The notes beneath the pieces were generated by a model. That model was not told where the DNA came from. It did not search any database and saw nothing but the letters and a program-made list of their open reading frames with translations. This document shows positions 9,023 to 17,360 of a DNA stretch of 64,000 bases, piece after piece. The stretch covers positions 34,082 through 98,081 of the forward strand of contig NZ_LZHW01000098.1 of assembly GCF_001667265.1 (NCBI RefSeq), given 5' to 3'. Numbering within the stretch: position 1 is the stretch's first letter; the number at the start of each line of letters is the position of its first letter. The position numbers and the translations under genes are program-made. Source of the DNA: Mycobacterium sp. ACS4331. GTDB lineage: Bacteria > Actinomycetota > Actinomycetes > Mycobacteriales > Mycobacteriaceae.

Positions 9023-10051
9023 TCATGCCGGCGGCGGGCACGGCGGGTTATGGCCGATGCCACACATGTTGTGATGTACATAGCTCGGGATGTCGTCCGC
9101 GGGTGGCTGCGTGTCGGCGTGCTGGTTGATGAAGTTGAAGCCCAGCATGAACACCATCATGATCAGGTTGAACACCGCGGTCAGGGCGAGAACCCGGATC
9201 ACGGGCAGCCATCTGGTGCTGCCCAGGCGCTCTATCCCCTTGTCGGTGATCATCAGGCCGTCGTTGTCGCGGAAGCAGTAGATGCCGATGGACAGCACGG
9301 TCACCACACCGCCGAAGAAAATGCCCTCGTAGAGCGGGAATTGGTGCATGGTGCCGCTGAAGATGGCCCAGTCGGAGTTCACCCGCAGGTAGTGCCAGGC
9401 ACCGATCCGGTGGAAGAACTGCTCAAGCGTGATGCACAGAAACGTGAAGAGCGCGATCATGAACGCGATCACGCCCGCCTTGTTGATCCGCGGGAACCGC
9501 TTGCGCACGGTTTCGATCAGCTTGTCGATACCCATGATGGCCAGCGGCGTCAGGACGATGTAGCTGGCCAAAAAGTAGATGAGTGGCTGCGGGTTCTCCG
9601 CACCCTTCTCGACCCAGCCGGGGATGAACTCGCCCCAGGTGCCCATGTTGAAGAAGCCACCGTTGTAGCCGAACACCGGTCGAACTGCGTTGACGCCGAC
9701 GTCCTGCCACGCCGCCAGCAGCCAGGCCAGGACGAAGACACCGAGGGTGGGGAACTCCCTCTCCCGGCGCATCTTTCGGATGATGAACCAGAAGAGTCCC
9801 ACGCCGAGCACCAGGCAGCCGATCTCCCAGAACCGGATCCACGCCATGGTTGAGCCGGGGATCTCGTCGGGTCCGTTCGGCGCGGGCGCAAACTTGTCGG
9901 AGAAGATCCAGCGCAGGTAGACATAAGTCTGGAAGACGACGAAAACCGCCCCCAGCCTGGCCAGCCAGACGATCGGGGGCGAGTCCTTGGCGCCCGTCCA
10001 CAGTCGGTCGAAGTTCTCCGACTCACTCCTGGTCTTCGGTTCGGTGGTCAT
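9023..10051 (-). CDS. AveC-like (spirocyclase family) polytopic membrane protein
   Basis: The product is 342 aa from MTTEPKTRSES. Its ATG overlaps the stop of the upstream F420 oxidoreductase gene (ATGA), so they are translated together. At least seven hydrophobic segments are visible, starting at about residues 30-50 (VWLARLGAVFVVFQTYVYL), 70-90, 100-120, 165-185, 210-230, 255-275 and 300-325. The layout and the W-D-rich loops match proteins called spirocyclase AveC family. In Streptomyces AveC performs spiroketal formation and dehydration in avermectin synthesis; the mycobacterial members have no proven reaction. The setting among acyl-CoA and oxidoreductase genes suggests it acts on a terpenoid or sterol-like ring. 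Confidence 0.65.
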   Translation of the reverse strand: MTTEPKTRSESENFDRLWTGAKDSPPIVWLARLGAVFVVFQTYVYLRWIFSDKFAPAPNGPDEIPGSTMAWIRFWEIGCLVLGVGLFWFIIRKMRREREFPTLGVFVLAWLLAAWQDVGVNAVRPVFGYNGGFFNMGTWGEFIPGWVEKGAENPQPLIYFLASYIVLTPLAIMGIDKLIETVRKRFPRINKAGVIAFMIALFTFLCITLEQFFHRIGAWHYLRVNSDWAIFSGTMHQFPLYEGIFFGGVVTVLSIGIYCFRDNDGLMITDKGIERLGSTRWLPVIRVLALTAVFNLIMMVFMLGFNFINQHADTQPPADDIPSYVHHNMCGIGHNPPCPPPA

Positions 10052-11052
10052 TCCTGCACTCCTGCCTCGGTGAAAAGTCTGACGACCTGGGTTCCGTAGC
10101 GGCCGCGCCGCCTCGGGCTGACGAGGAATCCCGGCGGCGAGAGAAATCCGATGTCCGGCAACCTGTTGCGAGCGGCCAGCATCTCCTTGGCCTGGTCGGT
10201 GTCGCCGCACACCGCGATGGCCCACAGCATCTCGTCGGAGACGTGTCTGCCCAGATTCTTCAGGTCACCGCCCGCGAACTCGGTCCGGATGGCGGCCACC
10301 TCGTCCTGCCATCCGTGCAGCTCCACGAGGGAGTCGTACGTCCGGACAGTGAGCTCGAAGGCGATCTGGCGCTTGGCGTCCTGAACCGCGCGCTGCGGGT
10401 CCTCGTCGTCGATCGCGGTGGTGATCCAGCCCCAGCGCCGCAGCCCGGCGGAATCACGCCCGGCACCGGCCGCACCGTCGCGCAGCTGCGGCTCGACCAT
10501 CTCGGCCCACCACCGGTCGGTGAACAGCGGATGGCCGAGCACGCCATCGGCAACCCGGCCCGCGGTGCGAATCATGTGCTTGTTGAAGGCCCCCAACAGG
10601 ATCGGCACGTCAATCCGGCCCAGCACAGGCGCCCGAACATGAGCGTTGAGCGAATAGAACTCGCCGTCGAAGCTGATCTTCTCGTCGTTCTCGGCCTCCA
10701 GGAAGGCCCGGACACAGGTGACGAGCTCAGCCATCCGGCGGGCCGGATGGCTGGAGTCCACCCCGAACCAGTCCCGGTTCATCCGCGCCGTGCCCGAACC
10801 CAGGCCCAAGAAGACCCGGCCCGGTGCGATCTTGTTCAGGTGCCGCACCGAGGACGCGTGGACGAACGGGGCGCGGGCGAACGCATAGGCGATTCCCGGT
10901 CCCGTCAGGGCCGTGCTGGTGGATCGCGCCATCTCGGTGGCCGTCACATACGCACTGGTGTCGGCGAACTCACCTGAGCAGAACGCTGCCGCCCCGGCGG
11001 CCTCGCATTCCGCTGCCAGATCCGCTCCAGGCCAAGGCATCCCCCATCGCAT
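10048..11052 (-). CDS. Luciferase-like (LLM class) F420-dependent-type oxidoreductase
   Basis: A 334-aa TIM-barrel protein of the bacterial luciferase superfamily. Typical pieces are the N-terminal GMPWPGADL and the FLGLGSGTARM block near residue 83, where flavin or deazaflavin phosphate is usually bound. Mid-protein VPILLGAFNKHMIRTAGRVADG matches the LLM family RxxGxxADG segment. In mycobacteria most such proteins use F420 rather than FMN, so F420 is inferred rather than seen. It is translationally coupled to the AveC-like gene (4-nt overlap) and lies 12 nt from the mycofactocin SDR, forming a cofactor-rich redox operon. Confidence 0.78.
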   Translation of the reverse strand: MRWGMPWPGADLAAECEAAGAAAFCSGEFADTSAYVTATEMARSTSTALTGPGIAYAFARAPFVHASSVRHLNKIAPGRVFLGLGSGTARMNRDWFGVDSSHPARRMAELVTCVRAFLEAENDEKISFDGEFYSLNAHVRAPVLGRIDVPILLGAFNKHMIRTAGRVADGVLGHPLFTDRWWAEMVEPQLRDGAAGAGRDSAGLRRWGWITTAIDDEDPQRAVQDAKRQIAFELTVRTYDSLVELHGWQDEVAAIRTEFAGGDLKNLGRHVSDEMLWAIAVCGDTDQAKEMLAARNRLPDIGFLSPPGFLVSPRRRGRYGTQVVRLFTEAGVQE

Positions 11053-11064
11053 GGCGGTCGACCG

Positions 11065-11919
11065 TCAGAACTTCACGCTCGCACCGCCGTCAACCTTGAG
11101 CTGAACCCCTGTGACGTAGCGGGATTCGTCAGAAGCCAGGTAGCAGATGGCGTTCGACACATCCTCGGGCTCGACATACGGGATCGGCATGCCCTGCAAC
11201 ATCGGGAAGGTCAGCAGCGCGTCGTCGACTCCTGGGTTGGGCAGGTCGGGGCGGAACATCCGGTACATCTGCTCGTTGTGCAGCATCGGCGTGTTCACGT
11301 TGGTGGGATGGACGACGTTGGCCCGGATCGACAGCGGCGCCAGTTGCGCGGCCAAGGCCATGGTGTAGCGATCGACGAACTGCTTGGCCAGGTTGTAACC
11401 CGCACCGCCGGCACCGCTGGGCCCCATGCCGCCGCCCGCACCGGCCTTCTCCGCCAGCAGACCGGCCACCGAACCCACCGTGATGACCGACGCTCCCGCG
11501 GTCAGGTACTCCAGTGCCACATGCACGGTGTTCACCACACCGACGAAGTCGACGTCGAAGGCGTTGGCGAAGGCGCCGATCGGCTGCCCCTGACCCAACG
11601 GGCAGATACCCGCGTTGGCGACCACCACGTCCAGCCTTCCCATCTCGGCGACCGCGGGCGCCAGGGCGGCCTGCAGCGACTCGCGGTTGCGGACGTCGAC
11701 CTCGGCCGAGATGACTCGGTGCCCGGACTTCTCGACCTCACGGCAGGCCTCTTCGAGATCGTCCCTGGACGCCAGCGGGTACGAGTTGTGCTCGATGTCG
11801 GCACAGATGTCCAACAGGATCAGGTCTGCGCCCTCTTCGGCCAGCTTGACCGCGTGGCGCCGGCCCTGGCCCCGCGCCGCACCGGTGACCAGCACCACTT
11901 TTCCTTCGACACGACCCAT
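11065..11919 (-). CDS. Mycofactocin-coupled SDR family oxidoreductase
   Basis: The product is 284 aa from MGRVEGKVV; a GTG nine nt upstream is possible. It has the SDR motif TGAARGQGR at about 12-20 and the catalytic Tyr/Lys in GYNLAKQF. The stretch after the second beta strand (DICADIEHNSYPLASRD) is the extra segment that marks the mycofactocin-coupled SDR family, known to hold NAD so that it is reoxidised through mycofactocin. The C-terminus (VDGGASVKF) is typical. It sits 3 nt or so from the acyl-CoA ligase gene, so it probably oxidises an alcohol intermediate of the same pathway. Confidence 0.85.
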   Translation of the reverse strand: MGRVEGKVVLVTGAARGQGRRHAVKLAEEGADLILLDICADIEHNSYPLASRDDLEEACREVEKSGHRVISAEVDVRNRESLQAALAPAVAEMGRLDVVVANAGICPLGQGQPIGAFANAFDVDFVGVVNTVHVALEYLTAGASVITVGSVAGLLAEKAGAGGGMGPSGAGGAGYNLAKQFVDRYTMALAAQLAPLSIRANVVHPTNVNTPMLHNEQMYRMFRPDLPNPGVDDALLTFPMLQGMPIPYVEPEDVSNAICYLASDESRYVTGVQLKVDGGASVKF

Positions 11920-11931
11920 CTGCTGCACCTT

Positions 11932-13506
11932 TCAGTTCGTGATCTTCGATCGATTGGTTGGATCAAGTTGCGCTCTCAGCAGATGCTTCTGCACCTTTCC
12001 GCTGGCTGTCCGCGGCAGTTCCGGGACGAGCACGATGCGCTCGGGAGTCTTCTGCCGAGCCAACCCGCACTCAGCGAAGTGCCTGGCGGCGTCGGCGACC
12101 GCGAAGTCGCGGCCCGGGTTCACGACGACGAACGCGCACACCCGTTCGCCGTAGGTGTCGTCGGGGGCACCGATGGCAGCGGCTTCGGCAACGGCGGGAT
12201 GCGCGCTGAGCACATCCTCGATCTCCTTGGAGGAGATGTTCTCGCCGCCGCGAACGATGATGTCCTTCTTGCGGTCTGTGATGGTGAGGTACCCGTCGGC
12301 GTCCAGGCGGCCGACGTCACCGGTGCGGAACCAGCCGTCGAGCATGCTCGCCGAGGTGTGCCGCACATCGGTGTACCCGGTGAACAGCTCCGGACCCCGG
12401 GTCAATATCTCACCCGCGCATCCGGATTCGACGTCGCGGCCGTCGTCGTCGACGATCCGCACCTCGGTGCCGGGGGTGATCCTGCCGTCGGTGTCGGCAC
12501 GCTTGTCCAGGGGATCCTCGGGCCGGCCCGAACTGATCGTCGGGTGCTCAGACGATCCGTAGCAGCGGTACGCCCCCACTCCGCTGTCGGCGGCGCGACG
12601 AATGAGAGCGCCCGCCACACCCGCGGCACCCGTGGTGTACTCCCGAAGGCTGCTCAGGTCCAGGCCGTCGCGCTCGGCGATGTCCAGGATGCCGCTGAGG
12701 TGGATGGGTGCACCGCCGGAAGTCGTCACGCCGTGCCGGTCGATGAGCCGCGCGGCCCTCTCCGCGTTCCAGGCATCCAGCGCCAGCGTGGTGCCGGGCC
12801 TGCAGAACATCCGAAGGATCCCCAGCGTGCCTGCGATGTGACCGGCCGGGAAGACCGACAGCGTGGTGGACTTCGTGACGGTGCCGCGCATCTCGTCCAT
12901 GGAGGCCAGTTCGCCGAGCAGGCTCGCGTGCGTGTGCTGGACTCCCTTGGGTTCCGCGGTGGTTCCGGAGGTGTACACCAGCAGGCACCGACTGTGGGGA
13001 TCGACGCCGGTGACGGGGATGAAGCCGTCCGACGAGGTGTCGGCCAAGTCGGCGAAGGACACCGCGTCGGGCAACGGATCACCCACCACAACGCGCACGG
13101 CGAGATCCGCTGCAGCAGCGGCGAACACCTCGGAGGCGTCTCTGTCGCGGATCCGACGCGCGGTGATCAGCGCGCGTGCACCGGACTGCCTGACGATGAA
13201 GGCCACCTCGGCGGGTCCGTAGATCGGCACGATCGGCAGCACGACGGCCCCGGCCAGCCAGATCCCCGCGTGGGTGGTGAAACATTCACGCCAGTTCGGC
13301 AGTTGGACCGCGACCACGTCGCCGGGCCCGATGCCCTGGGCGGTCAGGCCTGCCGCGACCCGACGGCTCTCCTCGAACAGTTCGGCCAGGTTCGTGGCGT
13401 CGGGCCGAATGTCGCTGTGGACCTCGACCCGCGATCCCGGGTGATTTCTGGCCGTCGCGCAGATCTCGTCGGCCACGGTGGTGATCAGCATGTCAGCAGT
13501 GCGCAT
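11932..13506 (-). CDS. AMP-dependent acyl-CoA ligase
   Basis: A 524-aa adenylate-forming enzyme with YTSGTTAEPKG near residue 180, CYGSSEHPT near 323, ITDRKKDIIVRGGENIS near 415 and the catalytic lysine in TASGKVQKH. It is clearly a different subfamily from the two paralogous ligases at 7422 and 24668: the loop reads TAEPKG and the hinge is the R-G-G-E-N-I form of cyclohexanecarboxylate/long-chain ligases. Its 5' end overlaps the stop of the thiolase-like gene by 22 nt; an internal ATG at 13491 is an alternative start. Probably activates a ring or branched acid. Confidence 0.87.
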   Translation of the reverse strand: MRTADMLITTVADEICATARNHPGSRVEVHSDIRPDATNLAELFEESRRVAAGLTAQGIGPGDVVAVQLPNWRECFTTHAGIWLAGAVVLPIVPIYGPAEVAFIVRQSGARALITARRIRDRDASEVFAAAAADLAVRVVVGDPLPDAVSFADLADTSSDGFIPVTGVDPHSRCLLVYTSGTTAEPKGVQHTHASLLGELASMDEMRGTVTKSTTLSVFPAGHIAGTLGILRMFCRPGTTLALDAWNAERAARLIDRHGVTTSGGAPIHLSGILDIAERDGLDLSSLREYTTGAAGVAGALIRRAADSGVGAYRCYGSSEHPTISSGRPEDPLDKRADTDGRITPGTEVRIVDDDGRDVESGCAGEILTRGPELFTGYTDVRHTSASMLDGWFRTGDVGRLDADGYLTITDRKKDIIVRGGENISSKEIEDVLSAHPAVAEAAAIGAPDDTYGERVCAFVVVNPGRDFAVADAARHFAECGLARQKTPERIVLVPELPRTASGKVQKHLLRAQLDPTNRSKITN

Positions 13507-14651
13507 CCCGCGATCGGTCCGCCGCCGGCCGAGATCACCGCGACTTCGGGACGGCGAGCAACAGCGGTGGGCCCGGCCAGGCCGCGCAGTTGTTGGCAGG
13601 CCTCATGCAGGACCCAATAGCCGTGCATGCGACCTGCGGACAGTTGGCCGCCGTAGGTGTTCAGCGGCAGCTGACCGTCGAGCGCGATGCGCTCGCCGCC
13701 GTCCACGAACGGCCCGCCCTCGCCGTCGGCGCAGAAGCCGAGGGCTTCGAGCCAGGCCAGCGTGAGGAAGCTGAATCCGTCGTAGAGTTCGGCGATGTCG
13801 ACGTCGGCGGGGGTGAGCGCCGTCTTCGACCACATGTCGGCCGCCGCGTCGGTGGCCGCCATCTTGGGGTAGTCGGGCCGACTGATCCAGCCACCCGTGC
13901 CCGGCGCACCCCCCGTCGCCTCGACCGTGACCGCACCGTTCGGGGCATCTGCCGCGTGCTCTGGGGTGGAGACCACCACCGCGATCGAACCGTCCACAGG
14001 AACGTCGCAGTCCAGCAGCCCGAACGGTGACGATATCTGCCGTGCGGTCAGGTAGTCGTCCATGGTGATCGGATCCCGGTACACCGCAAGCGGATTGCGG
14101 CCCGCATTACGGCGCGCGTTGAGCGCGATCCAGCCGAGTTGCTCCTTGGTGGTGCCGTAGAGATCCATGTGCCTGCGGCAGTGCATGGCCAGCCAGTTGG
14201 CCGCCGAGTACGCGTGCGCGGCGAGGAGGTGTCCGACGTCGGCACCCATGCCCGGTATTGCCGTCATGCCCTTGGCTCCGCGCGGCTTCGGCGGTCCTGC
14301 GTCGGCCGTTCCGCCCATCATCTGCACGGTCCGGTACACGAGCACGTGCCGGGCCCGCCCGTCCGTCACCGCCTCACACGCCTGGACCAAGGGGGTGAGC
14401 AGGCCGCTCGTCCCGATCGATTTGCCGAGTTCGGCGGGCTCCGGGATGCCCAGTCGGACAGCGGCTTCGGCGGCCGGAGTGTCTCCGAGCGTGCAGATGC
14501 CGTCGATGTCGGCCGGTGTCAGCCCGGCGTCGGCGATGGCCGCCTGGGCCGCCTCCACGGTCAGTTCCACCGCCGGGATGCCGCTGCGGCGTTTGATCTG
14601 GGAAATGCCGGTGCCCGAAATCACCGGGGGGCGTCCGCCCGAACCCACCAT
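13485..14651 (-). CDS. Thiolase-fold protein of the Ltp2-like (retro-aldolase) type
   Basis: The 388-aa product has the SCP-x thiolase fold but lacks the standard catalytic residues. Where thiolases have a Cys nucleophile the sequence reads SIGTSGLL, and the C-terminal GHP motif is replaced by GGQLSAGRMHGYW. It instead has AELYDGFSFLTLAWLEALG, resembling the Tyr-centred block of mycobacterial Ltp2, a steroid side-chain aldolase working with a DUF35 partner. The DUF35 gene starting at 14696 lies directly divergent, which strengthens this reading. I infer retro-aldol cleavage of a beta-hydroxy acyl-CoA rather than thiolysis. Confidence 0.75.
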   Translation of the reverse strand: MVGSGGRPPVISGTGISQIKRRSGIPAVELTVEAAQAAIADAGLTPADIDGICTLGDTPAAEAAVRLGIPEPAELGKSIGTSGLLTPLVQACEAVTDGRARHVLVYRTVQMMGGTADAGPPKPRGAKGMTAIPGMGADVGHLLAAHAYSAANWLAMHCRRHMDLYGTTKEQLGWIALNARRNAGRNPLAVYRDPITMDDYLTARQISSPFGLLDCDVPVDGSIAVVVSTPEHAADAPNGAVTVEATGGAPGTGGWISRPDYPKMAATDAAADMWSKTALTPADVDIAELYDGFSFLTLAWLEALGFCADGEGGPFVDGGERIALDGQLPLNTYGGQLSAGRMHGYWVLHEACQQLRGLAGPTAVARRPEVAVISAGGGPIAGCALLTC

Positions 14652-14672
14652 CCGAACCCTCCGTGGATAAAG

Positions 14673-14694
14673 TTAATTCAGTGTACTCTTAATT
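14673..14694. promoter_or_regulatory. Operator-like site A between the divergent aldolase and DUF35 genes
   Basis: The AT-rich element contains TTCAGTGTACTCTTAATT inside a 44-nt divergent gap. It shares the AATCAGTRTMCTNTWANTT pattern with sites at 22293, 24622, 27974 and 46067. TACTCT at 14684-14689 could also be the -10 of a leaderless transcript starting at the GTG at 14696, so a regulator bound here would cover the promoter. Confidence 0.5.
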
Positions 14695-14695
14695 C

Positions 14696-15136
14696 GTGAC
14701 CAGATCGCCCGTATCAGCCGAATCGGCCGCTGTGGCCCCGGCACCGCGGATCCTGCCCGAACTGGACGAGACGACGCGGCCGTACTGGACGTCGGGAGCG
14801 TCGGGGCAGTTGCGCATCGCGCACTGCGGGGCCTGCCGCCGCTTCATCCATCCGCCGCCGCGGGTGTGCCCGGACTGCTCGGGCCCGATCACGTTCGAAG
14901 CGGTGTCCGGGTCCGGGACCGTGTTCACCTACACCGTGGCGCATCAGCAGTTCCGCCCGGATGTGCCAACACCATTCGTGGTCGCGCTCGTCGAGCTCGA
15001 TGAGCAGGCGGACCTGCGGGTGGTCGCCAACATCGTCGACTGTGAGCCCGATGCGGTGACCTCGGGCCTGCGCGTCTCGGTCCGTTTCGAACAGCACGGC
15101 GAGGTGTTCGTACCGGTGTTCGCCCCTGTGAACTGA
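14696..15136 (+). CDS. DUF35 zinc-ribbon/OB-fold protein (aldolase/thiolase partner)
   Basis: A 146-aa protein starting at GTG 14696, only 6 nt after a TACTCT -10-like hexamer, so the mRNA may be leaderless. A rubredoxin-like zinc ribbon (CGACRRFIHPPPRVCPDC) at residues ~45-62 precedes an OB-fold (TYTVAHQQF, then FVVALVELDEQ). Proteins of this family bind acyl-CoA and form complexes with thiolase-like enzymes; the DUF35 domain of ChsH2 is needed by Ltp2. Here it is divergent from, not downstream of, the Ltp2-like gene, and they would share one operator. Confidence 0.85.
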   Translation: MTRSPVSAESAAVAPAPRILPELDETTRPYWTSGASGQLRIAHCGACRRFIHPPPRVCPDCSGPITFEAVSGSGTVFTYTVAHQQFRPDVPTPFVVALVELDEQADLRVVANIVDCEPDAVTSGLRVSVRFEQHGEVFVPVFAPVN

Positions 15137-15149
15137 CCGCACGGACCCA

Positions 15150-17360
15150 TCACCTGATGAGCGGGTCGCGTGGGAGACCGAGGATGCGCTCCGCGATCTG
15201 ATTGCGGGTGACCTCCGACGTCCCGCCGGCGATCGTCATGCCACGCGACCCCAGCACGAACAGGCCAGCGACCTTCGCCGGTGGTGCGATCAGCGCGACG
15301 TCGGCTCCGTACATCTCGGCCGCAAGACCAGTCCGCGCCACAAAGTGCTCGGCGGTCAGCAGTTTGGTCACGTTGCCCTCGGGCCCGGGTTCGCCGCCGG
15401 CCACACTGCGCGCCACCCGGCGCAGGTTCAGCAGTCGCAGCGCGTGGTCGTCGGCCAGGAACTTCCCGGCGCGCTCCGCCGCGCCGGCCACGCGGTCGCC
15501 GAAACGCTGTGTCACGTCCACGATCGCGGCCGCACCGCCACGTCCCGCCGGCACTCCGCTCCCACCGAGGCTGACGCGTTCGTTGCCCAGCGTCGCGCGG
15601 GCCACCTGCCACCCGTCGTTCGGTGCACCGACCACGTCGCGATCGGGCACGAAGACGTCGGTGAGGAACACCTCGTTGAACTCCGAGACGCCGGTGATCT
15701 GCCGCAGCGGCCGCACGTCGACCCCGGGCGCTGACATGTCGATGATCATCGTGGTGATACCCGCATGCTTGGACGCCGCCGGATCGGTGCGCACCGTCGC
15801 CAGCCCCAGTTGGCAGTGCTGCGCGCCGCTGGTCCAGACCTTCTGGCCGGTGACGATCCAACCACCCTCGGCCCGAACTCCTTTCGTGCTGACAGCCGCG
15901 GCATCCGAGCCTGCCCCCGGTTCGGAGAACAGCTGGCACCACACCTGCTCGCCGCGCAACGCCGGGGCCACCAGGCGCTCGATCTGTTCCGGGCTGCCGT
16001 GCTGGATCAGGGTCAACACCGTCCAACTGGTGATACCGAGTTCGGGACGTTTGACTCCCGCTGCCGCCAGCTCCTGTTCGATGACCAACTGCTCGACGGC
16101 GTCGGCGGCGCGGCCCCATGGCGTGGGCCAGTGCGGCATCAGATAGCCGCTGTCTATCAGCTTCTCGCGCAACTGTGTGTCGTCCAGGCCGGCCCACGTG
16201 GCGAACTCCGCGCGGATCTCGGTGCGCAACTGCTCAGCCTCGGGTGGCAGGTCGATCGAGTTGATCCGCGCCACACCCTTGCCCGTCAGCCGATACACGT
16301 CGGCCGGCGCCGTCCGGCCGCCGAAGATCCCCCGCAGGGTCAGCGCCCGGCGCAGGTGCAGATGCGCGTCGTGTTCCCAGGTGAACCCGATGCCGCCGTG
16401 CACCTGGATGTTCAGTTCGGCGTTGTGCACGTAGGCCGGGAACGCCAGCGTGGCCGCGGTGGCCGCCATGAGTTCGAACTCGTCCTCGCCCGCGGTCGCC
16501 GCGCGTGCGGCGTCCCAGACCGTCGCGGTCGCCGTCTCCGCCGCCACCAACATGTTGGCCAGGTGGTGTTTGATCGCCTGGAAGGTCCCGATGGTCCGGC
16601 CGAACTGTTCGCGCACTTTGGCGTATTCGACCGCTGCCTGCACACAGTCGTGCGCCCCGCCGACAGCCTCGGCGGAGGTGATGGTCCGGGTCAGCGCCAC
16701 CGCAAGCCCGGCTTCACCGGGCAGACTTTCGGCGCTCCCCAGTTCGACGTCGGCCAGACGCACCCGCCCCGACCGTCTGGTGGGGTCCAGGCTGGCAGGC
16801 ACGTCCACTGTCACGCCATCGGCCGTGGCATCAACGACCAGGACGTCGTCGCCCGCGATCAGCAGGACCAGATCGGCCAGTCCGGCACCGAGCACCACGG
16901 CCTCGCCCGAAAATTGGTCGCCCTCAGCGGTCAGGTGGGCATCAATCCCGACTCCGGCCGTGACGGTGCCGTCCACCAACCCCGGCAGCCAGCGGGCCCG
17001 CTGCTCGTCGCTGCCCGCCGCCGCGATGACCGCCGACGCGATCACGGTCGGAACAAAGGGGCCGGGCGCCACCGCACGGCCGAACTCCTCGACCACGACG
17101 ACGAGTTCGGGAAGCCCGAAACCGGCACCGCCGTACTCCTCCGGCACGTGCAGGCCCAGCCAGCCCAGCCGGGCCAGTTCCATCCAGAAGTCGGGCCGGT
17201 CCTCATCCGCGGCGTCCAGCAGCATCCGCGCGGCCCCGCGTGCGCCGCGGGCCTTTAGGAAAGACTCCGCGACAGAGGCTAATTCACGGTGGTCTTCAGT
17301 GATCGCGATGCCCAACGGTCCTGCTCTCCCAACTTGCTCTGATGAGTCAGTGGCGGCCAT
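15150..17360 (-). CDS. Fused double acyl-CoA dehydrogenase (FadE-type)
   Basis: The product is about 736 aa, twice the length of a normal acyl-CoA dehydrogenase. Domain 1 (residues ~20-370) ends with HGGIGFTWEHDAHLHLRRA; domain 2 (~380-736) holds CQLFSEPGAGSD and ends with the FAD-domain signature AGGTSEVTRNQIAERILGLPR. These are the two subunit types of mycobacterial alpha2-beta2 FadE heterotetramers joined in one chain. The ATG at 17360 overlaps the phosphotransferase gene by 82 nt; a TTG at 17315, preceded by AGGA, would shorten it to the usual LGIAITEDH start. It should desaturate a bulky acyl-CoA. Confidence 0.87.
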   Translation of the reverse strand: MAATDSSEQVGRAGPLGIAITEDHRELASVAESFLKARGARGAARMLLDAADEDRPDFWMELARLGWLGLHVPEEYGGAGFGLPELVVVVEEFGRAVAPGPFVPTVIASAVIAAAGSDEQRARWLPGLVDGTVTAGVGIDAHLTAEGDQFSGEAVVLGAGLADLVLLIAGDDVLVVDATADGVTVDVPASLDPTRRSGRVRLADVELGSAESLPGEAGLAVALTRTITSAEAVGGAHDCVQAAVEYAKVREQFGRTIGTFQAIKHHLANMLVAAETATATVWDAARAATAGEDEFELMAATAATLAFPAYVHNAELNIQVHGGIGFTWEHDAHLHLRRALTLRGIFGGRTAPADVYRLTGKGVARINSIDLPPEAEQLRTEIRAEFATWAGLDDTQLREKLIDSGYLMPHWPTPWGRAADAVEQLVIEQELAAAGVKRPELGITSWTVLTLIQHGSPEQIERLVAPALRGEQVWCQLFSEPGAGSDAAAVSTKGVRAEGGWIVTGQKVWTSGAQHCQLGLATVRTDPAASKHAGITTMIIDMSAPGVDVRPLRQITGVSEFNEVFLTDVFVPDRDVVGAPNDGWQVARATLGNERVSLGGSGVPAGRGGAAAIVDVTQRFGDRVAGAAERAGKFLADDHALRLLNLRRVARSVAGGEPGPEGNVTKLLTAEHFVARTGLAAEMYGADVALIAPPAKVAGLFVLGSRGMTIAGGTSEVTRNQIAERILGLPRDPLIR

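Noticed and set aside
11278..13620. A 780-codon open frame on the plus strand
   Set aside because: It is antisense to the mycofactocin SDR and the ligase, has no family motifs and is typical of GC-rich antisense frames.
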